Source: Methylobacterium ajmalii (lineage in GTDB: Bacteria; Pseudomonadota; Alphaproteobacteria; Rhizobiales; Beijerinckiaceae). Taken from it: a DNA stretch of 63,907 nt. The position numbers and the translations under genes are program-made. This document shows, in pieces, positions 31,141 to 40,044 of this stretch. The stretch's first letter is position 1; each line of letters opens with the position of its first letter. The notes beneath the pieces were generated by a model. The model was not told the origin of the DNA. It saw only the letters and a program-made list of their open reading frames with translations, and ran no database searches. Location: assembly GCF_016613415.1 (NCBI RefSeq), contig NZ_JACWCT010000062.1, positions 1 to 63,907 of the forward strand. Reading direction: 5' to 3'.

Positions 31141-32865
31141 ATGGAGGCTGCCGTGCCGGAAACTCGTCCCATCGCGTATCCCGAAGCCGTCGCCGGGGAC
31201 GCTCCCCGCCCGGGCGGCAGCCCGTGGGCCCGGCGGCCGGACCCCTTCGTGCGGGACAACCTGCCCCCGCCGGACCGGATGCCGGACTTCGTCAACCTCG
31301 ACCGGCTCGGCTATCCCGAGCACCTGAACGCCACGGTCGAACTGGTGGACCGGCACGTCGCAGAGGGGCGCGGCGAGCGGGTGGCCCTCGTCGGGCCGGA
31401 CGTGACCTGGACCTATGCCGAGCTGGCGCGCCGGATCGACCGGATGGCGAACGTGCTGGTCGACCGGCTCGGCCTCGTCCCGGGCGGGCGGGTGCTGCTG
31501 CGCTCGGCCAACAACCCGACCAAGGTCGCGCTCTACCTCGCGATCATCAAGGCGGGCGGAATCGTGGTCGCGACCATGCCGCTCCTGCGGGCGCGGGAAC
31601 TGACCCAGATCCTCGACAAGGCCCGGATCCCGCTCGCGCTCTGCGATGCCGGCCTGATCGACGAGATGGCGAAGGCCGCGGACGGGCGCGCCGAACCGGT
31701 GCGGGTCGTCACCTGGCGCGGCACCGCCGGGGGCGAACTCGGCGACCTCCTCCGCGACGCCTCCGACCGGTTCGAGCCGCCCCTCACCCGGGCCGACGAT
31801 CCGTGCCTGCTCGGCTTCACCTCCGGCACCACCGGCCTGCCGAAGGCGACGATCCACTACCACCGCGACCTCCTGGTGATCTGCGACGCCTATGGCCGCG
31901 AGGTGCTGCGGGCGACGGAAGACGACGTATTCATCGGCTCGCCGCCGCTCGCCTTCACCTTCGGCCTCGGCGGACTGGTGCTGTTCCCGTTCCGGGTCGG
32001 CGCCCGGGCGGTGCTGCTCGAGAGGGCGGGCCCGGCCGACCTCGCGGCGGCGATCGCGCGCTACCGCGCGACGGTGCTGTTCACCGCGCCCACCGCCTAC
32101 CGGGCGATGCTCGGCCTGATCGGCCAGCACGACCTGTCGAGCTTGCGCAAGTGCGTCTCGGCCGGCGAGACCCTGCCGGCGCCGACCTGGCACGCCTGGG
32201 CGAAGGCGACCGGCCTCAAGCTGATGGACGGCATCGGCGCGACCGAGATGCTGCACATCTTCATCGCCTCGCCCGAGGACGAGATCCGCCCCGGCGCGAC
32301 CGGCCGGCCGGTGCCGGGCTACGAGGCCAGGGTGATCGATCTCGACGGCAGGCCGTGCCCGCCCGGGGTGCCGGGGCGGCTCGCGGTGCGCGGGCCGATC
32401 GGCTGCCGCTACCTCGCCGACGAGCGCCAGATCGTCTACGTGCAGGACGGCTGGAACGTCACCGGCGACACCTACCTGCAGGACGCCGACGGCTATTTCT
32501 GGTTCCAGGCCCGCAACGACGACATGATCGTCTCGGCCGGCTACAACATCGCCGGCCCCGAGGTGGAGGCGAGCCTGCTCGCCCATCCGGCGGTGGCGGA
32601 GGTCGGCGTGGTCGCCGCACCCTGCCCCGAGCGCGGCCGCATCGTCGCCGCCTACGTGGTGCTCAACCCCGGCTTCGACGGGACCGAGGCCCTGACCAAG
32701 GCGCTGCAGGAGCACGTGAAGACCGACCTCGCGCCCTACAAGTACCCGCGGGCGGTGCACTACGTGCCCGCCCTGCCCAAGACCGAATCCGGCAAGCTGC
32801 AACGCTTCGCCCTGCGCCGGCAGGCCGAGGCGGAGGCGGCGACCGTCCAGGGAGAGACCGCATGA
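31141..32865 (+). CDS. abmG: 2-Aminobenzoate-CoA ligase (benzoate-CoA ligase family)
   Basis: This 574-residue adenylate-forming enzyme has FTSGTTGLPKATIHYH (P-loop-like A3), SPPLAFTFGLGG, GIGATEMLHIF (A5), GWNVTGDTY (A7), NDDMIVSAGYNIAGPEVE (A8) and PKTESGKLQRF with the catalytic Lys (A10). It activates an aryl carboxylate with ATP and CoA. The protein is the size and kind of 2-aminobenzoate-CoA ligases, and the neighbouring 2-aminobenzoyl-CoA monooxygenase/reductase argues for that substrate over benzoate. The ATG at 31141 follows GAGAGGAGG. Its stop overlaps the RidA gene start (ATGA). Confidence 0.85.
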   Translation: MEAAVPETRPIAYPEAVAGDAPRPGGSPWARRPDPFVRDNLPPPDRMPDFVNLDRLGYPEHLNATVELVDRHVAEGRGERVALVGPDVTWTYAELARRIDRMANVLVDRLGLVPGGRVLLRSANNPTKVALYLAIIKAGGIVVATMPLLRARELTQILDKARIPLALCDAGLIDEMAKAADGRAEPVRVVTWRGTAGGELGDLLRDASDRFEPPLTRADDPCLLGFTSGTTGLPKATIHYHRDLLVICDAYGREVLRATEDDVFIGSPPLAFTFGLGGLVLFPFRVGARAVLLERAGPADLAAAIARYRATVLFTAPTAYRAMLGLIGQHDLSSLRKCVSAGETLPAPTWHAWAKATGLKLMDGIGATEMLHIFIASPEDEIRPGATGRPVPGYEARVIDLDGRPCPPGVPGRLAVRGPIGCRYLADERQIVYVQDGWNVTGDTYLQDADGYFWFQARNDDMIVSAGYNIAGPEVEASLLAHPAVAEVGVVAAPCPERGRIVAAYVVLNPGFDGTEALTKALQEHVKTDLAPYKYPRAVHYVPALPKTESGKLQRFALRRQAEAEAATVQGETA

Positions 32866-33305
32866 CCGCCAGCCCGATCCCGCTCCGCCCCGCGACGGAG
32901 GCGCCCGCGCTCACCACCCTGCAGCCGCCGGGCTGGAAGAAGCCGAAGGGCTACGCCAACGGCATGGCCGGCCGCGGTACCGTGGTGATGACCGGGGGCC
33001 TGATCGGCTGGGACGAGAACGAGGTGCTGGCCGAGGGCTTCCTCCCCCAGGTCGAGCAGATCCTGCGCAACATCCTCGCCGTCCTGGCCGAGGCCGGGGG
33101 CGGGCCGGAGCACGTCGCGCGGCTCACCTGGTACGTGCGCAGCGTCGACACCTATCGCGCCTGCCTGCCCGAGCTCGGGCCGGTCTACCGCCGGGTGATG
33201 GGCCGCCACTTCCCCGCCATGGCGCTCGTCGGCGTCGCCGACCTCGTCGAGCCGGGCGCGCTCGTCGAGATCGAGGCCACCGCGATCGTGCCGGACGCCG
33301 CGTGA
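32862..33305 (+). CDS. RidA (YjgF/YER057c/UK114)-family protein
   Basis: This 147-residue protein shows the RidA pattern: GYANGMAGRGTVVMTGGLIGWDENE, then QVEQILRNILAVLAEAGGG and LTWYVRSVDTYRACLPELGPVYRRVMG, ending LVEPGALVEIEATAIV with the conserved Glu. RidA proteins hydrolyse enamines and imines to ketones and ammonia. In this operon the likely job is to remove the ring amino group of the product of the monooxygenase/reductase (an enamine/imine CoA ester). That role is an inference from context. Both ends overlap neighbouring genes, so it is translationally coupled to the ligase. Confidence 0.85.
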   Translation: MTASPIPLRPATEAPALTTLQPPGWKKPKGYANGMAGRGTVVMTGGLIGWDENEVLAEGFLPQVEQILRNILAVLAEAGGGPEHVARLTWYVRSVDTYRACLPELGPVYRRVMGRHFPAMALVGVADLVEPGALVEIEATAIVPDAA

Positions 33306-34147
33306 TGCGACCCGTCTCCTGGACGACCGGCGGGACGCTCGGCGACATCGACCGCGCCTACGACAATCTCGGCGCCATCCTGGACGCCAAGACCTATCCG
33401 CCGCGCTGGATCGCGGCGGCTGCGGCGTTCCGGGAAGGCCTCGTCGCGCAAGGGCGCGCTCGCCTGGGCCTGCCCTACGGGGCGGGCCCGCGCCACGCCT
33501 ACGACCTCTTCCTGCCCGAGGGCACACCCGCCGGCCTCGCGGTGTTCGTCCATGGCGGCTACTGGAAGGCGTTCGACCGCTCGGTCTGGTCGCACCTCGC
33601 CGCCGGGCCGCTCGCCCACGGCTACGCCGTCGCGGTGCCGAGCTACACGCTCTGCCCCGAGGCCCGCATCGCCGACATCACCGCCGAGATCGCCGCCTTC
33701 CTCGACCGGGCGAGCGCCGAGGTGGCGGGGCCGATCCGCCTCGCCGGCCATTCCGCGGGCGGGCACCTCGTCAGCCGGATGCTCTGCACCGACATCACCC
33801 TCGCCTGCGCCGGCCGGATCGACCGGGTGGTGTCGATCAGCGGCGTCCACGACCTGCGCCCGCTCCTCGGCACGGCCATGAACGCGACCCTGCGCCTTGA
33901 TCCCGGGGAGGCCCGAGCCGAGAGCCCGGCCCTGCGCGAGCCCCGTCCCGGCGCGCACCTGATCGCGGTGGCGGGGGGCGACGAGCTGCCCGAATTCCTG
34001 CGCCAGAACCTGCTGCTGCCGACGATCTGGCACGGGCTCGGGGCGCGGGCCGAGGCGTTCGAGATCCCGGGGCGTCACCACCTCGGCGTCGTCGAGGACC
34101 TGGCCGATTCGGCCAGCGCGCTGACGCGGGCGCTGGCGGGCGGCTGA
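33305..34147 (+). CDS. Alpha/beta hydrolase resembling kynurenine formamidase
   Basis: This 280-residue hydrolase has HGGYWKAFDRS (the HGGYW oxyanion motif), nucleophile GHSAGGHLVSRML and the C-terminal PGRHHLGVVEDL with the catalytic His. HGGYW plus this spacing is typical of the alpha/beta-type arylformamidase group, which converts N-formylkynurenine to kynurenine and formate, two steps before anthranilate. An alternative is a thioesterase or lactone/amide hydrolase acting late in the pathway. The ATG at 33305 overlaps the RidA TGA. It is the last gene of the cluster, convergent with the MFS gene. Confidence 0.75.
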   Translation: MRPVSWTTGGTLGDIDRAYDNLGAILDAKTYPPRWIAAAAAFREGLVAQGRARLGLPYGAGPRHAYDLFLPEGTPAGLAVFVHGGYWKAFDRSVWSHLAAGPLAHGYAVAVPSYTLCPEARIADITAEIAAFLDRASAEVAGPIRLAGHSAGGHLVSRMLCTDITLACAGRIDRVVSISGVHDLRPLLGTAMNATLRLDPGEARAESPALREPRPGAHLIAVAGGDELPEFLRQNLLLPTIWHGLGARAEAFEIPGRHHLGVVEDLADSASALTRALAGG

Positions 34148-34162
34148 GGCCGCCCGCTTCCT

Positions 34163-35377
34163 TCAGATCCGCACCGTCCGGTTGCGGGCGGCGAGCAGGC
34201 CGAAGCTTCCGGCCGAGAGGCACACGGCGGCATAGAGCGCCGCCGGCAGGCCCCAGCCGCCGCTCCAGTCATGCGCGATCCCGACCAGGAACGGGCCGAG
34301 CGCCGCCCCGCAATAGCCGACGCCCTGCGCCATGGCGGAGAGCTCGGCGGCGGCCCGGGGGTCGCCGGCCCGCAGCACGATCAGCGTGAGGGCGAGCCCA
34401 AAGCAGCCGCCGAGGCCGAGGCCGAGCAGCAGCGCGAAGCCCCAGGCGAAGGCGAGCGGACCTACGAGCAGGCCGACGAAGCCGACGAGCGGCAGGCTGA
34501 CGACGAGCACCACCCAGGGCCGCTGGTCGGGCCGGCGCGCCGCCAGCGTCGGCACCACGAGGGCGAGCACGCCCTGCGCCAGCGCCGAGACCGAGGCGAC
34601 GAGGCCGGCCGCCACGATGTCGAGGCCCCGGTCGACCAGGGCCGCGGGCAGCCAGCCGAACACGATGTAGGCGAGCGAGGATTGCAGGCCCATGAAGGCG
34701 GTGACCTGCCAGGCCAGGGGATCGCGCCACAGCGCCCCGCTCGGCCGCGCCGCGCCCCCGTCGGGTCTGTCGCGGCCCCGCGCGAAGGGCAGCCAGGCCG
34801 CCGCGGCGACGAGGGCGGGGGCGGCCCAGAGCATCAGGGCCCCCTCCCAGCCGAGGCCGAGGGCATGGCGCGCCGGCACGGTGAAGCCCGCCCCCGCGGC
34901 GGCGCCGAGGCAGAGGAGCGCGGTGTAGAGCCCGGTCATCAGGCCGGCCCGGTCGGGAAAGTCGCGCTTGACGATGCCCGGCAGAATGACGCCGACGATC
35001 CCGATCGCCGCCGCGGCGATCACCGAACCGAGGAAGAGAGACGGCAGGCCGCCGAGGCCGCGCACGCCGAGGCCGAGCGCCAGGACGAGGAGCGCCGCCA
35101 GCACGCCGGCATCCGGCCCGACGCGCCGCACCAGCACGGGCGCGAGGCGGCCGAACACCCCCAGGCACAGGACCGGCACGGTGACGAGGGCCCCGGCGAG
35201 CGCACCCGAGAGGCCGGTCTCGGCGCGGATGCCCGGCAGGAGCGGGCCGACGCTCGACAGGGCGGGCCGCAGGTTGAAGGCCACCAGCATCAGCCCGAGG
35301 CCGATCAGGACCGGGTGGAGCCCAGCCCTCCCCGGCCGCGCGGCAGCGATGTCCGGCTCCCGTTCGATGGTCCGCAC
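34163..35377 (-). CDS. MFS permease of the CynX/NimT type
   Basis: This 404-residue membrane protein has about 12 helices. The opening helix LVAFNLRPALSSVGPLLPGI is the hallmark of the cyanate-permease-like CynX/NimT group, and GIVKRDFPDRAGLMTGLYT is the conserved loop between helices 4 and 5. The group includes 2-nitroimidazole and cyanate transporters and many of unknown substrate. The GTG at 35377 follows a strong GGGGAGGA on the minus strand; a longer in-frame start would add 25 arginine/proline-rich residues. It converges on the aromatic cluster with a 15-bp gap. Confidence 0.82.
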   Translation of the reverse strand: MRTIEREPDIAAARPGRAGLHPVLIGLGLMLVAFNLRPALSSVGPLLPGIRAETGLSGALAGALVTVPVLCLGVFGRLAPVLVRRVGPDAGVLAALLVLALGLGVRGLGGLPSLFLGSVIAAAAIGIVGVILPGIVKRDFPDRAGLMTGLYTALLCLGAAAGAGFTVPARHALGLGWEGALMLWAAPALVAAAAWLPFARGRDRPDGGAARPSGALWRDPLAWQVTAFMGLQSSLAYIVFGWLPAALVDRGLDIVAAGLVASVSALAQGVLALVVPTLAARRPDQRPWVVLVVSLPLVGFVGLLVGPLAFAWGFALLLGLGLGGCFGLALTLIVLRAGDPRAAAELSAMAQGVGYCGAALGPFLVGIAHDWSGGWGLPAALYAAVCLSAGSFGLLAARNRTVRI

Positions 35378-35518
35378 CGGCCGTCCTCCCCTCGCGCGTG
35401 GCGCGCGTTGAGAGGGGTCATACCGTCCCGGAGCAGGGCTGAGGACCGGCAAGTTTGCAACCCCGCACCGATGCGGGGGACCGCGGGCGGGGACGCACCG
35501 GCGCGAGCCCGCTTCCGA

Positions 35519-35845
35519 TCACTCCGCCTTGGCGGGCGCTCGCTTGGCGGCGGGCTTGCGGCGGGGCCTTGCCGCCGGTACGGCGGCCTCCGGCTCGCGC
35601 ACCGGCTCGCTTGCCGGCTCCTTCTCCAGGCCCTGCACCGCCTCGGGCGCCTTGGCCTCGCGGGTGATCATCTCCACCATGCTCTGGGGCAGGCGGACGA
35701 AGTGGCCGGTGCCGTGGCCGGACCGGTCGAGGATCTCGGCGAAGACCGGCTTGTGCGGCTCGTGCCCGGCCTCGCCCAGCGCGCAGGGGCGGCGCGGCAG
35801 GGCGCTCAGCTTCGCGGCGAGTTCCTTCGGCACCAGTGCGTTCAC
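35519..35845 (-). CDS. Hypothetical protein with Ala/Pro/Lys-rich tail
   Basis: This 108-residue protein is not recognised. The first 70 residues are folded-looking (LGEAGHEPHKPVFAEILDRS, HFVRLPQSMVEMITREAKAP) and the last 40 are low-complexity with EPEAAVPAARPRRKPAAKRAPAKAE, resembling the flexible basic tails of DNA-associated proteins. No membrane segments or signal peptide. It lies just upstream of the MFS gene but 140 bp away. Confidence 0.6.
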   Translation of the reverse strand: MNALVPKELAAKLSALPRRPCALGEAGHEPHKPVFAEILDRSGHGTGHFVRLPQSMVEMITREAKAPEAVQGLEKEPASEPVREPEAAVPAARPRRKPAAKRAPAKAE

Positions 35846-35895
35846 GCCTCACCCTCCCGACGGCCGGACAGAGCGGAGGTGTAGGACCCGCAGGG

Positions 35896-36936
35896 TTAAC
35901 GATCGGCTGCCGCCGGTGCGGCGGCGGCGTGCGCCTCCGGGACGCCCGGCGAGGTGGCGGGAGGCTGCGCGCCGGTAAAGGCGGCGTAGGAGCGGCGCAG
36001 CAGGGCACCGTCGAGGTCGTGCCCGATCAGCACCAGGCGGGTGCGGGCCCCGCCCTCGGGCCATTCGGCCAGGTGCCGGGGCGGATGGACGAGGTGCTGC
36101 ACGCCCTGGATCACCACCGGCGTCGCGACGCCCTCGACCGCCACCAGCCCCTTGAGCCGCAGGATCCGGGCGCCGTGACGGTTGAGCAGCATGCCGAGCC
36201 AGAGGCCGAACCGGGTCCAGTCCACCGGCCCGCTCTCGATCGTCACCGCCCCGGCTGCGCCGTGGGGTTGCGATGGGATCTCGGCGCAGAGCCAGCGCCG
36301 GGCGCTCGCGGTTCCGGTCGGGTCGTCGGTGAGGAGGGCCGCTTCCGGCGCGTCGTCGAGGGTGAGGTCAGTGACCGGCGCGAGGGGGTTGAGGGCGGCG
36401 AGCCGCGCCCGCAGGGCGGCGGCGACCGCGGGCGGGGCGAGGTCTGTCTTCGACAGGATCAGGCGGTCGGCGCAGGCCGCCTGCCGCACCGCCTCCTCGT
36501 GCATGTCGAGGGTGCGGGCGCCGTTCACCGCGTCCACCACCGTGACGATGGCAGCCGTCGTGAAGGCGTGGCGCAGGACCGGATCGGCCACCAGGGTGGC
36601 GACGGCCGGGCCCGGATCGGCGAGGCCCGTCGTCTCGACCACCACCCGGCGGAAATCCGGCACCAGGCCGCGCCGGCGCCGGTCGTGCAGGTCGATCAGC
36701 GCCGCCTTCAGGTCGCCGCGGATGCTGCAGCAGACGCAGCCGCCGCGCAGGAGCGCCACCTCGCCCGCGAGCGGCTCGACCAGCAGGTGGTCGAGGCCGA
36801 CCTCGCCGAACTCGTTGATCAGGACCGCGGTGTCGCGTAGCGCCGGCCAGCGCAGGAGGCGGGCGAGCAGGGCCGTCTTGCCGGCGCCGAGGAAGCCGGT
36901 GAGCAGGGTGATGGGCGTCGCCGGAGGACGGGTCAC
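35896..36936 (-). CDS. CobW/G3E-family GTPase (metal chaperone type)
   Basis: This 346-residue G3E P-loop GTPase has Walker A GFLGAGKT near residue 14, NEFGEVGLDH, the metal-binding GGCVCCSIRGDL (CxCC), ETTGLADP and the SKTDL guanine motif; the C-terminal CobW domain ends at about residue 320. COG0523 members deliver zinc or other metals to client enzymes. It starts with a GTG overlapping the stop of a small upstream gene and is followed by a His-poor, Ala/Pro-rich tail. The client may be the metal-dependent deacetylase two genes upstream. Confidence 0.88.
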   Translation of the reverse strand: MTRPPATPITLLTGFLGAGKTALLARLLRWPALRDTAVLINEFGEVGLDHLLVEPLAGEVALLRGGCVCCSIRGDLKAALIDLHDRRRRGLVPDFRRVVVETTGLADPGPAVATLVADPVLRHAFTTAAIVTVVDAVNGARTLDMHEEAVRQAACADRLILSKTDLAPPAVAAALRARLAALNPLAPVTDLTLDDAPEAALLTDDPTGTASARRWLCAEIPSQPHGAAGAVTIESGPVDWTRFGLWLGMLLNRHGARILRLKGLVAVEGVATPVVIQGVQHLVHPPRHLAEWPEGGARTRLVLIGHDLDGALLRRSYAAFTGAQPPATSPGVPEAHAAAAPAAADR

Positions 36937-37226
36937 CGCGCCTCCAGGGCGACGATGATCGCGAGATCGAGGGGATCGCAGGGACGACCGGCGAGGCGCT
37001 CGGCGGCCGGCCACAGGGTGCCGAGATGGTCGACCAGCGCGGTCCGCCCGGTGCGGCCCGACAGGGTGTAGCGATCGGCCCAGGCCGCGAGGCGCAAGCC
37101 GTAGAGGCCGAGCACCCGGTTGGCGGCCTCCGCCCGGGCCCGCCGCCCGGCCTGGGCCGGGCCCGGGCGGGCCACCCCGTCGCTCCAGTGGTCGGGCGCC
37201 CCGAAGGCGCCGCACAGGCCGCACAT
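36933..37226 (-). CDS. Small conserved-looking protein MCGLCG, partner of the CobW GTPase
   Basis: The product is 97 residues and begins MCGLCGAFGAPDHWSDGV; the CxxC at positions 2-5 could bind metal or form a disulfide. The remainder is helical (RVLGLYGLRLAAWADRYTLSGRTG) without membrane segments. The N-terminus superficially recalls class-II amidotransferases but the length rules that out. Its stop overlaps the CobW GTG, and it begins only 4 bp after the deacetylase stop, so the three genes are an operon. The family is unknown to me. A zinc-delivery partner or subunit of the deacetylase are possibilities. Confidence 0.6.
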   Translation of the reverse strand: MCGLCGAFGAPDHWSDGVARPGPAQAGRRARAEAANRVLGLYGLRLAAWADRYTLSGRTGRTALVDHLGTLWPAAERLAGRPCDPLDLAIIVALEAR

Positions 37227-37230
37227 CGAA

Positions 37231-38130
37231 TCAGGATTCCGGCCGCGCCGTGCCCTCGAACGGGAAGCGCTTCGCGAAGTCCTCGGCGATGGTCTCCATC
37301 GTCACGAACCGCACGCCGTCATGGGCCTTGAAGTGCTGGAACAGGCGCTCGTGCATCTGCAGCACGTGCGGCTTGCCCGAGACGTCCGGGTGGATGGTGA
37401 TCGGGAAGACGGCATAGTTGTAGTTGGCATAGACCCAGTCGAACTGGTCGCGCCACATCTGCTCGATGTCGCGCGGGTTGACGAAGCCGTGGCTGTTGGG
37501 CGCCGCCTTGACGAACATCATCGGCGGCAGGTCGTCGAGGGTCCAGGAGGCCGGGATCTCGATCAGCCTGGTCTCGGTGCCGTGCTCGAACGGGCGCATC
37601 CAGGTCGAGGGATGCTGCGAGTAATCGATCTTGGTCCAGCTCTCGTCCACCCGCACGTAGTAGGGATGGTGGTCGTTGTGCATCAGCGAGTGGTCGTAGC
37701 GGATGCCCTTCTTCTGCAGGAGCTCGTTGGTCTTGGGGCCGAACTCCCACCAGGGAGCGACGTAGCCGCGGGGCGGCTTGCCGGCGAGATCGCTGATCAG
37801 CCCGACGCACTTGTCGAAGATCGCCTCCTCCTGCTCGGGGGTCATCGCGATCGGGTTCTCGTGGCTGTAGCCGTGCATCCCGATCTCGTGGCCCGCCGCC
37901 GCCACGGCCTTCATCTCCTCTGGAAAGGTCTCGATCGAGTGGCCGGGGATGAACCAGGTCGTCTGGATGCCCCAGCGCGCGAACATCCGCAGCAGCCGCG
38001 GCGACCCGACCCTGCCGGCAAAGACCCCGCGGGAGATGTCGCAGGGGCTGTCCTCGCCGCCATACGATCCGAGCCAGCCCGCCACCGCGTCGACGTCGAC
38101 GCCGTAGGACACGAAGATCTCTTTCGCCAT
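37231..38130 (-). CDS. Polysaccharide-deacetylase-fold amidohydrolase (PuuE-like)
   Basis: This 299-residue protein of the NodB-like carbohydrate esterase 4 fold opens [16 protein letters not shown] (catalytic Asp pair) and carries [23 protein letters not shown], then the metal-binding [14 protein letters not shown], and [11 protein letters not shown]. The [12 protein letters not shown] and VAPWWEF blocks resemble the cytosolic allantoinase/cyclic-imide hydrolase branch more than secreted sugar deacetylases, and no signal peptide is present. An in-frame ATG 9 bp upstream is an alternative start. It heads the deacetylase, MCGLCG protein and CobW operon. Confidence 0.82.
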   Translation of the reverse strand: MAKEIFVSYGVDVDAVAGWLGSYGGEDSPCDISRGVFAGRVGSPRLLRMFARWGIQTTWFIPGHSIETFPEEMKAVAAAGHEIGMHGYSHENPIAMTPEQEEAIFDKCVGLISDLAGKPPRGYVAPWWEFGPKTNELLQKKGIRYDHSLMHNDHHPYYVRVDESWTKIDYSQHPSTWMRPFEHGTETRLIEIPASWTLDDLPPMMFVKAAPNSHGFVNPRDIEQMWRDQFDWVYANYNYAVFPITIHPDVSGKPHVLQMHERLFQHFKAHDGVRFVTMETIAEDFAKRFPFEGTARPES

Positions 38131-38214
38131 GCGCGTCATCCCGCCTGCCCGGCGGGCATCTGACAACCGGCGGCGCGGCGGGGTCAAGCCGTAACAGGCC
38201 CGGCACCGGACCAT

Positions 38215-38260
38215 AAAAAGGGCGCGGCCCCTCCCCCGGTCCGGGGGAGACGCCGCGCCC
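38215..38260 (-). terminator. Rho-independent terminator of prfB
   Basis: On the minus strand GGGCGCGG pairs with CCGCGCCC, with a second GC-rich arm (CTCCCCCGG/CCGGGGGAG) inside, followed by TTTTTATGG. It lies 31 bp after the prfB stop. Confidence 0.85.
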
Positions 38261-38290
38261 TGATCTCAGACCGAAGAGACGTGCGGGTCC

Positions 38291-39419
38291 TCAGTCGATA
38301 TCCGCGACCGCCTCGGCGCCGCCGTAGACCCGGTGGGCGAGCGAGGCCTCGATCAGGTCGTCGATGTCGCCGTCGAGGACGTCGTCGGGGCTGGTCGACT
38401 GGGCGCCGGTGCGCAGGTCCTTCACCAGCTGGTAGGGCTGGAGCACGTAGGAGCGGATCTGGTGGCCCCAGCCGATATCGGTCTTCGAGGCCGCCTCGGC
38501 GTTGGCCTTCTCCTCGCGCTTCTTCAGCTCGAGCTCGTAGAGGCGGGCGCGCAGCATGTTCCAGGCGGTGGCCCGGTTCTTGTGCTGCGAGCGCTCCTGC
38601 TGGCACGCCACCACGATCCCGGTCGGGTTGTGGGTGATGCGCACCGCCGAGTCGGTGGTGTTGACGTGCTGTCCGCCCGCGCCCGACGACCGGTAGGTGT
38701 CGATCCGGCAGTCCGATTCCTTGATCTCGATCGTGATCCGGTCGTCGATGACCGGATAGACCCAGACGCTGGCGAAGCTGGTGTGCCGCCGGGCGTTGGA
38801 ATCGTAGGGCGAGATCCGCACCAGGCGGTGGACGCCCGATTCGGTCTTCAGCCAGCCATAGGCGTTGTGGCCCTTGATCAGGAGCGTGGCGCCCTTGATC
38901 CCGGCCTCCTCGCCGTCGGACCACTCGACGATCTCGACCTTGTACTTCCGGCGCTCGGCCCAGCGGGAATACATGCGCTGGAGCATGTTGGCCCAGTCCT
39001 GGCTCTCGGTGCCGCCGGCGCCGGCATGGACCTCGACATAGGTGTCGTTGCCGTCGGCCTCGCCGGAGAGAAGGGTCTCGATCTGGCGGCGGGCCGCCTC
39101 GACCTGCACGGCGCGGATCTGCTCCTCGCCCTCGCGGATGGTGGCGGCGTCCGCCTCCATCTCGCCGAGCTCGATCAGCGTGGCGCCGTCCTCCAGCCCC
39201 TGCTCGAGGCGGCGGATCGCGGTCGCGGCGTCGTCGAGCTGCGTGCGCTCGCGCATCACCTTCTGGGCCTCCTCCGGATCGTTCCAGAGCGAGGGGTCCT
39301 CCGAGCGGGCGTTCAGCTCCGCGAGGCGCTTGTCAACGGTATCCCAGTCAAAGATGCCTCCTCAGCAGTCCGATCGACTGCTTGGCGGCATCCGAGAGTT
39401 GCTCGATCTCGGCGCGCAT
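38291..39419 (-). CDS. prfB: Peptide chain release factor 2, with programmed +1 frameshift
   Basis: RF2 releases chains at UGA and UAA. The gene starts at ATG 39419, encodes [23 protein letters not shown] and meets an in-frame UGA at 39350-39348. Skipping one base there (CTT-T-GAC) continues as [15 protein letters not shown] into the 352-residue body, giving 375 residues. The body has the GGQ motif ([16 protein letters not shown]) and [13 protein letters not shown], where the stop-recognition tripeptide is SPY rather than the SPF of E. coli. The frameshift lets RF2 limit its own synthesis. A terminator follows. Confidence 0.95.
39344..39360 (-). promoter_or_regulatory. RF2 programmed frameshift signal
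   Basis: The minus strand reads GAGGCATCTTTGACTGG: an internal Shine-Dalgarno (AGGAGG, beginning in the preceding bases) three bases before the slippery CUU UGA C. This is the canonical bacterial RF2 autoregulatory site. Confidence 0.93.
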
Positions 39420-39503
39420 CTGGTGTGGGTTCACTCGCGTGAGGTGGGGTGCTGGGTGATAGCGCCGGGGGGCGCGGGTGTAAACGGCGGGGCAGCGCCT
39501 CGG

Positions 39504-39902
39504 TCAGCCGAGTTCGCGCCCGACGGGAGGACCGTCGAGCGTGCCGGCGATATCCGGGCAGATCTCGGGCAGGTGCTCGGCACCGACGAGAAGCTCGGCG
39601 ATCGGGATGCGGCGCGGCTTGTCTGGAGCCGGGTCGGCGAGATCGACGGTGAGACGCAAGCCGAGAGCTTTCAGCACCGAGAGCTCAGTCGCGAGAGGCA
39701 GATCGTCGAGGTCGAGGTCGCAGTGCGGCAAGCTGGCCGCTTCGACGGTTCGGGTCTGGTGTGCGGCACGAACCGCCACGCGGAGAGCCGACGCAACGTG
39801 GGATGCGGCTCCGGCCTCGAAGGCATCGGACAGGAACACCGCGATGGCCTCGTTCGAACTCAGCGAGGCGGCGGGATCGAAGTCCGAGATCTGTTCGGTC
39901 AT
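39504..39902 (-). CDS. HigA-like addiction-module antidote protein, divergent HTH
   Basis: This 132-residue protein has the start of the TIGR02684-type antidote family: FDPAASLSSNEAIAVFLSDAFEAG, then a segment AALRVAVRAAHQ-like (VASALRVAVRAAHQTRTVEAAS) and ATELSVLKALGLRLTVDLA, matching the FxxVLKxLKALGLxLxV end of the family. The helix-turn-helix core between these is poorly conserved (SLPHCDLDLDDLPLATE lacks the usual SRESLYKALS), and the 40-residue C-terminal extension is unusual. No RelE-type toxin gene adjoins it. It lies between mrcA and prfB. It may be a solitary, repurposed or decaying antidote. Confidence 0.6.
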   Translation of the reverse strand: MTEQISDFDPAASLSSNEAIAVFLSDAFEAGAASHVASALRVAVRAAHQTRTVEAASLPHCDLDLDDLPLATELSVLKALGLRLTVDLADPAPDKPRRIPIAELLVGAEHLPEICPDIAGTLDGPPVGRELG

Positions 39903-40044
39903 CAGCGAGCCTCGCAGAGGGATGCTGGACGGTCCGAGGAAAACCCGCGCCTCTTCTTTCCCGGACAGGGCTCGTCGCGACATGCCGAAGCGCTCTGACG
40001 CGAAGGGCGAGGCACCCGCCGGCGCCCCGCCCTCCCTGTCGCCG

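Noticed and set aside
30108..32861. A long plus-strand open frame overlapping the dehydrogenase and ligase genes in another frame
   Set aside because: Only its last 147 codons (from 32862) form a real protein, RidA. The rest is Arg/Ala/Pro-rich shadow sequence.
36933..37226. MCGLCG protein as a class-II glutamine amidotransferase
   Set aside because: Apart from Cys2 and the opening motif, none of the amidotransferase fold is present and the protein has only 97 residues.
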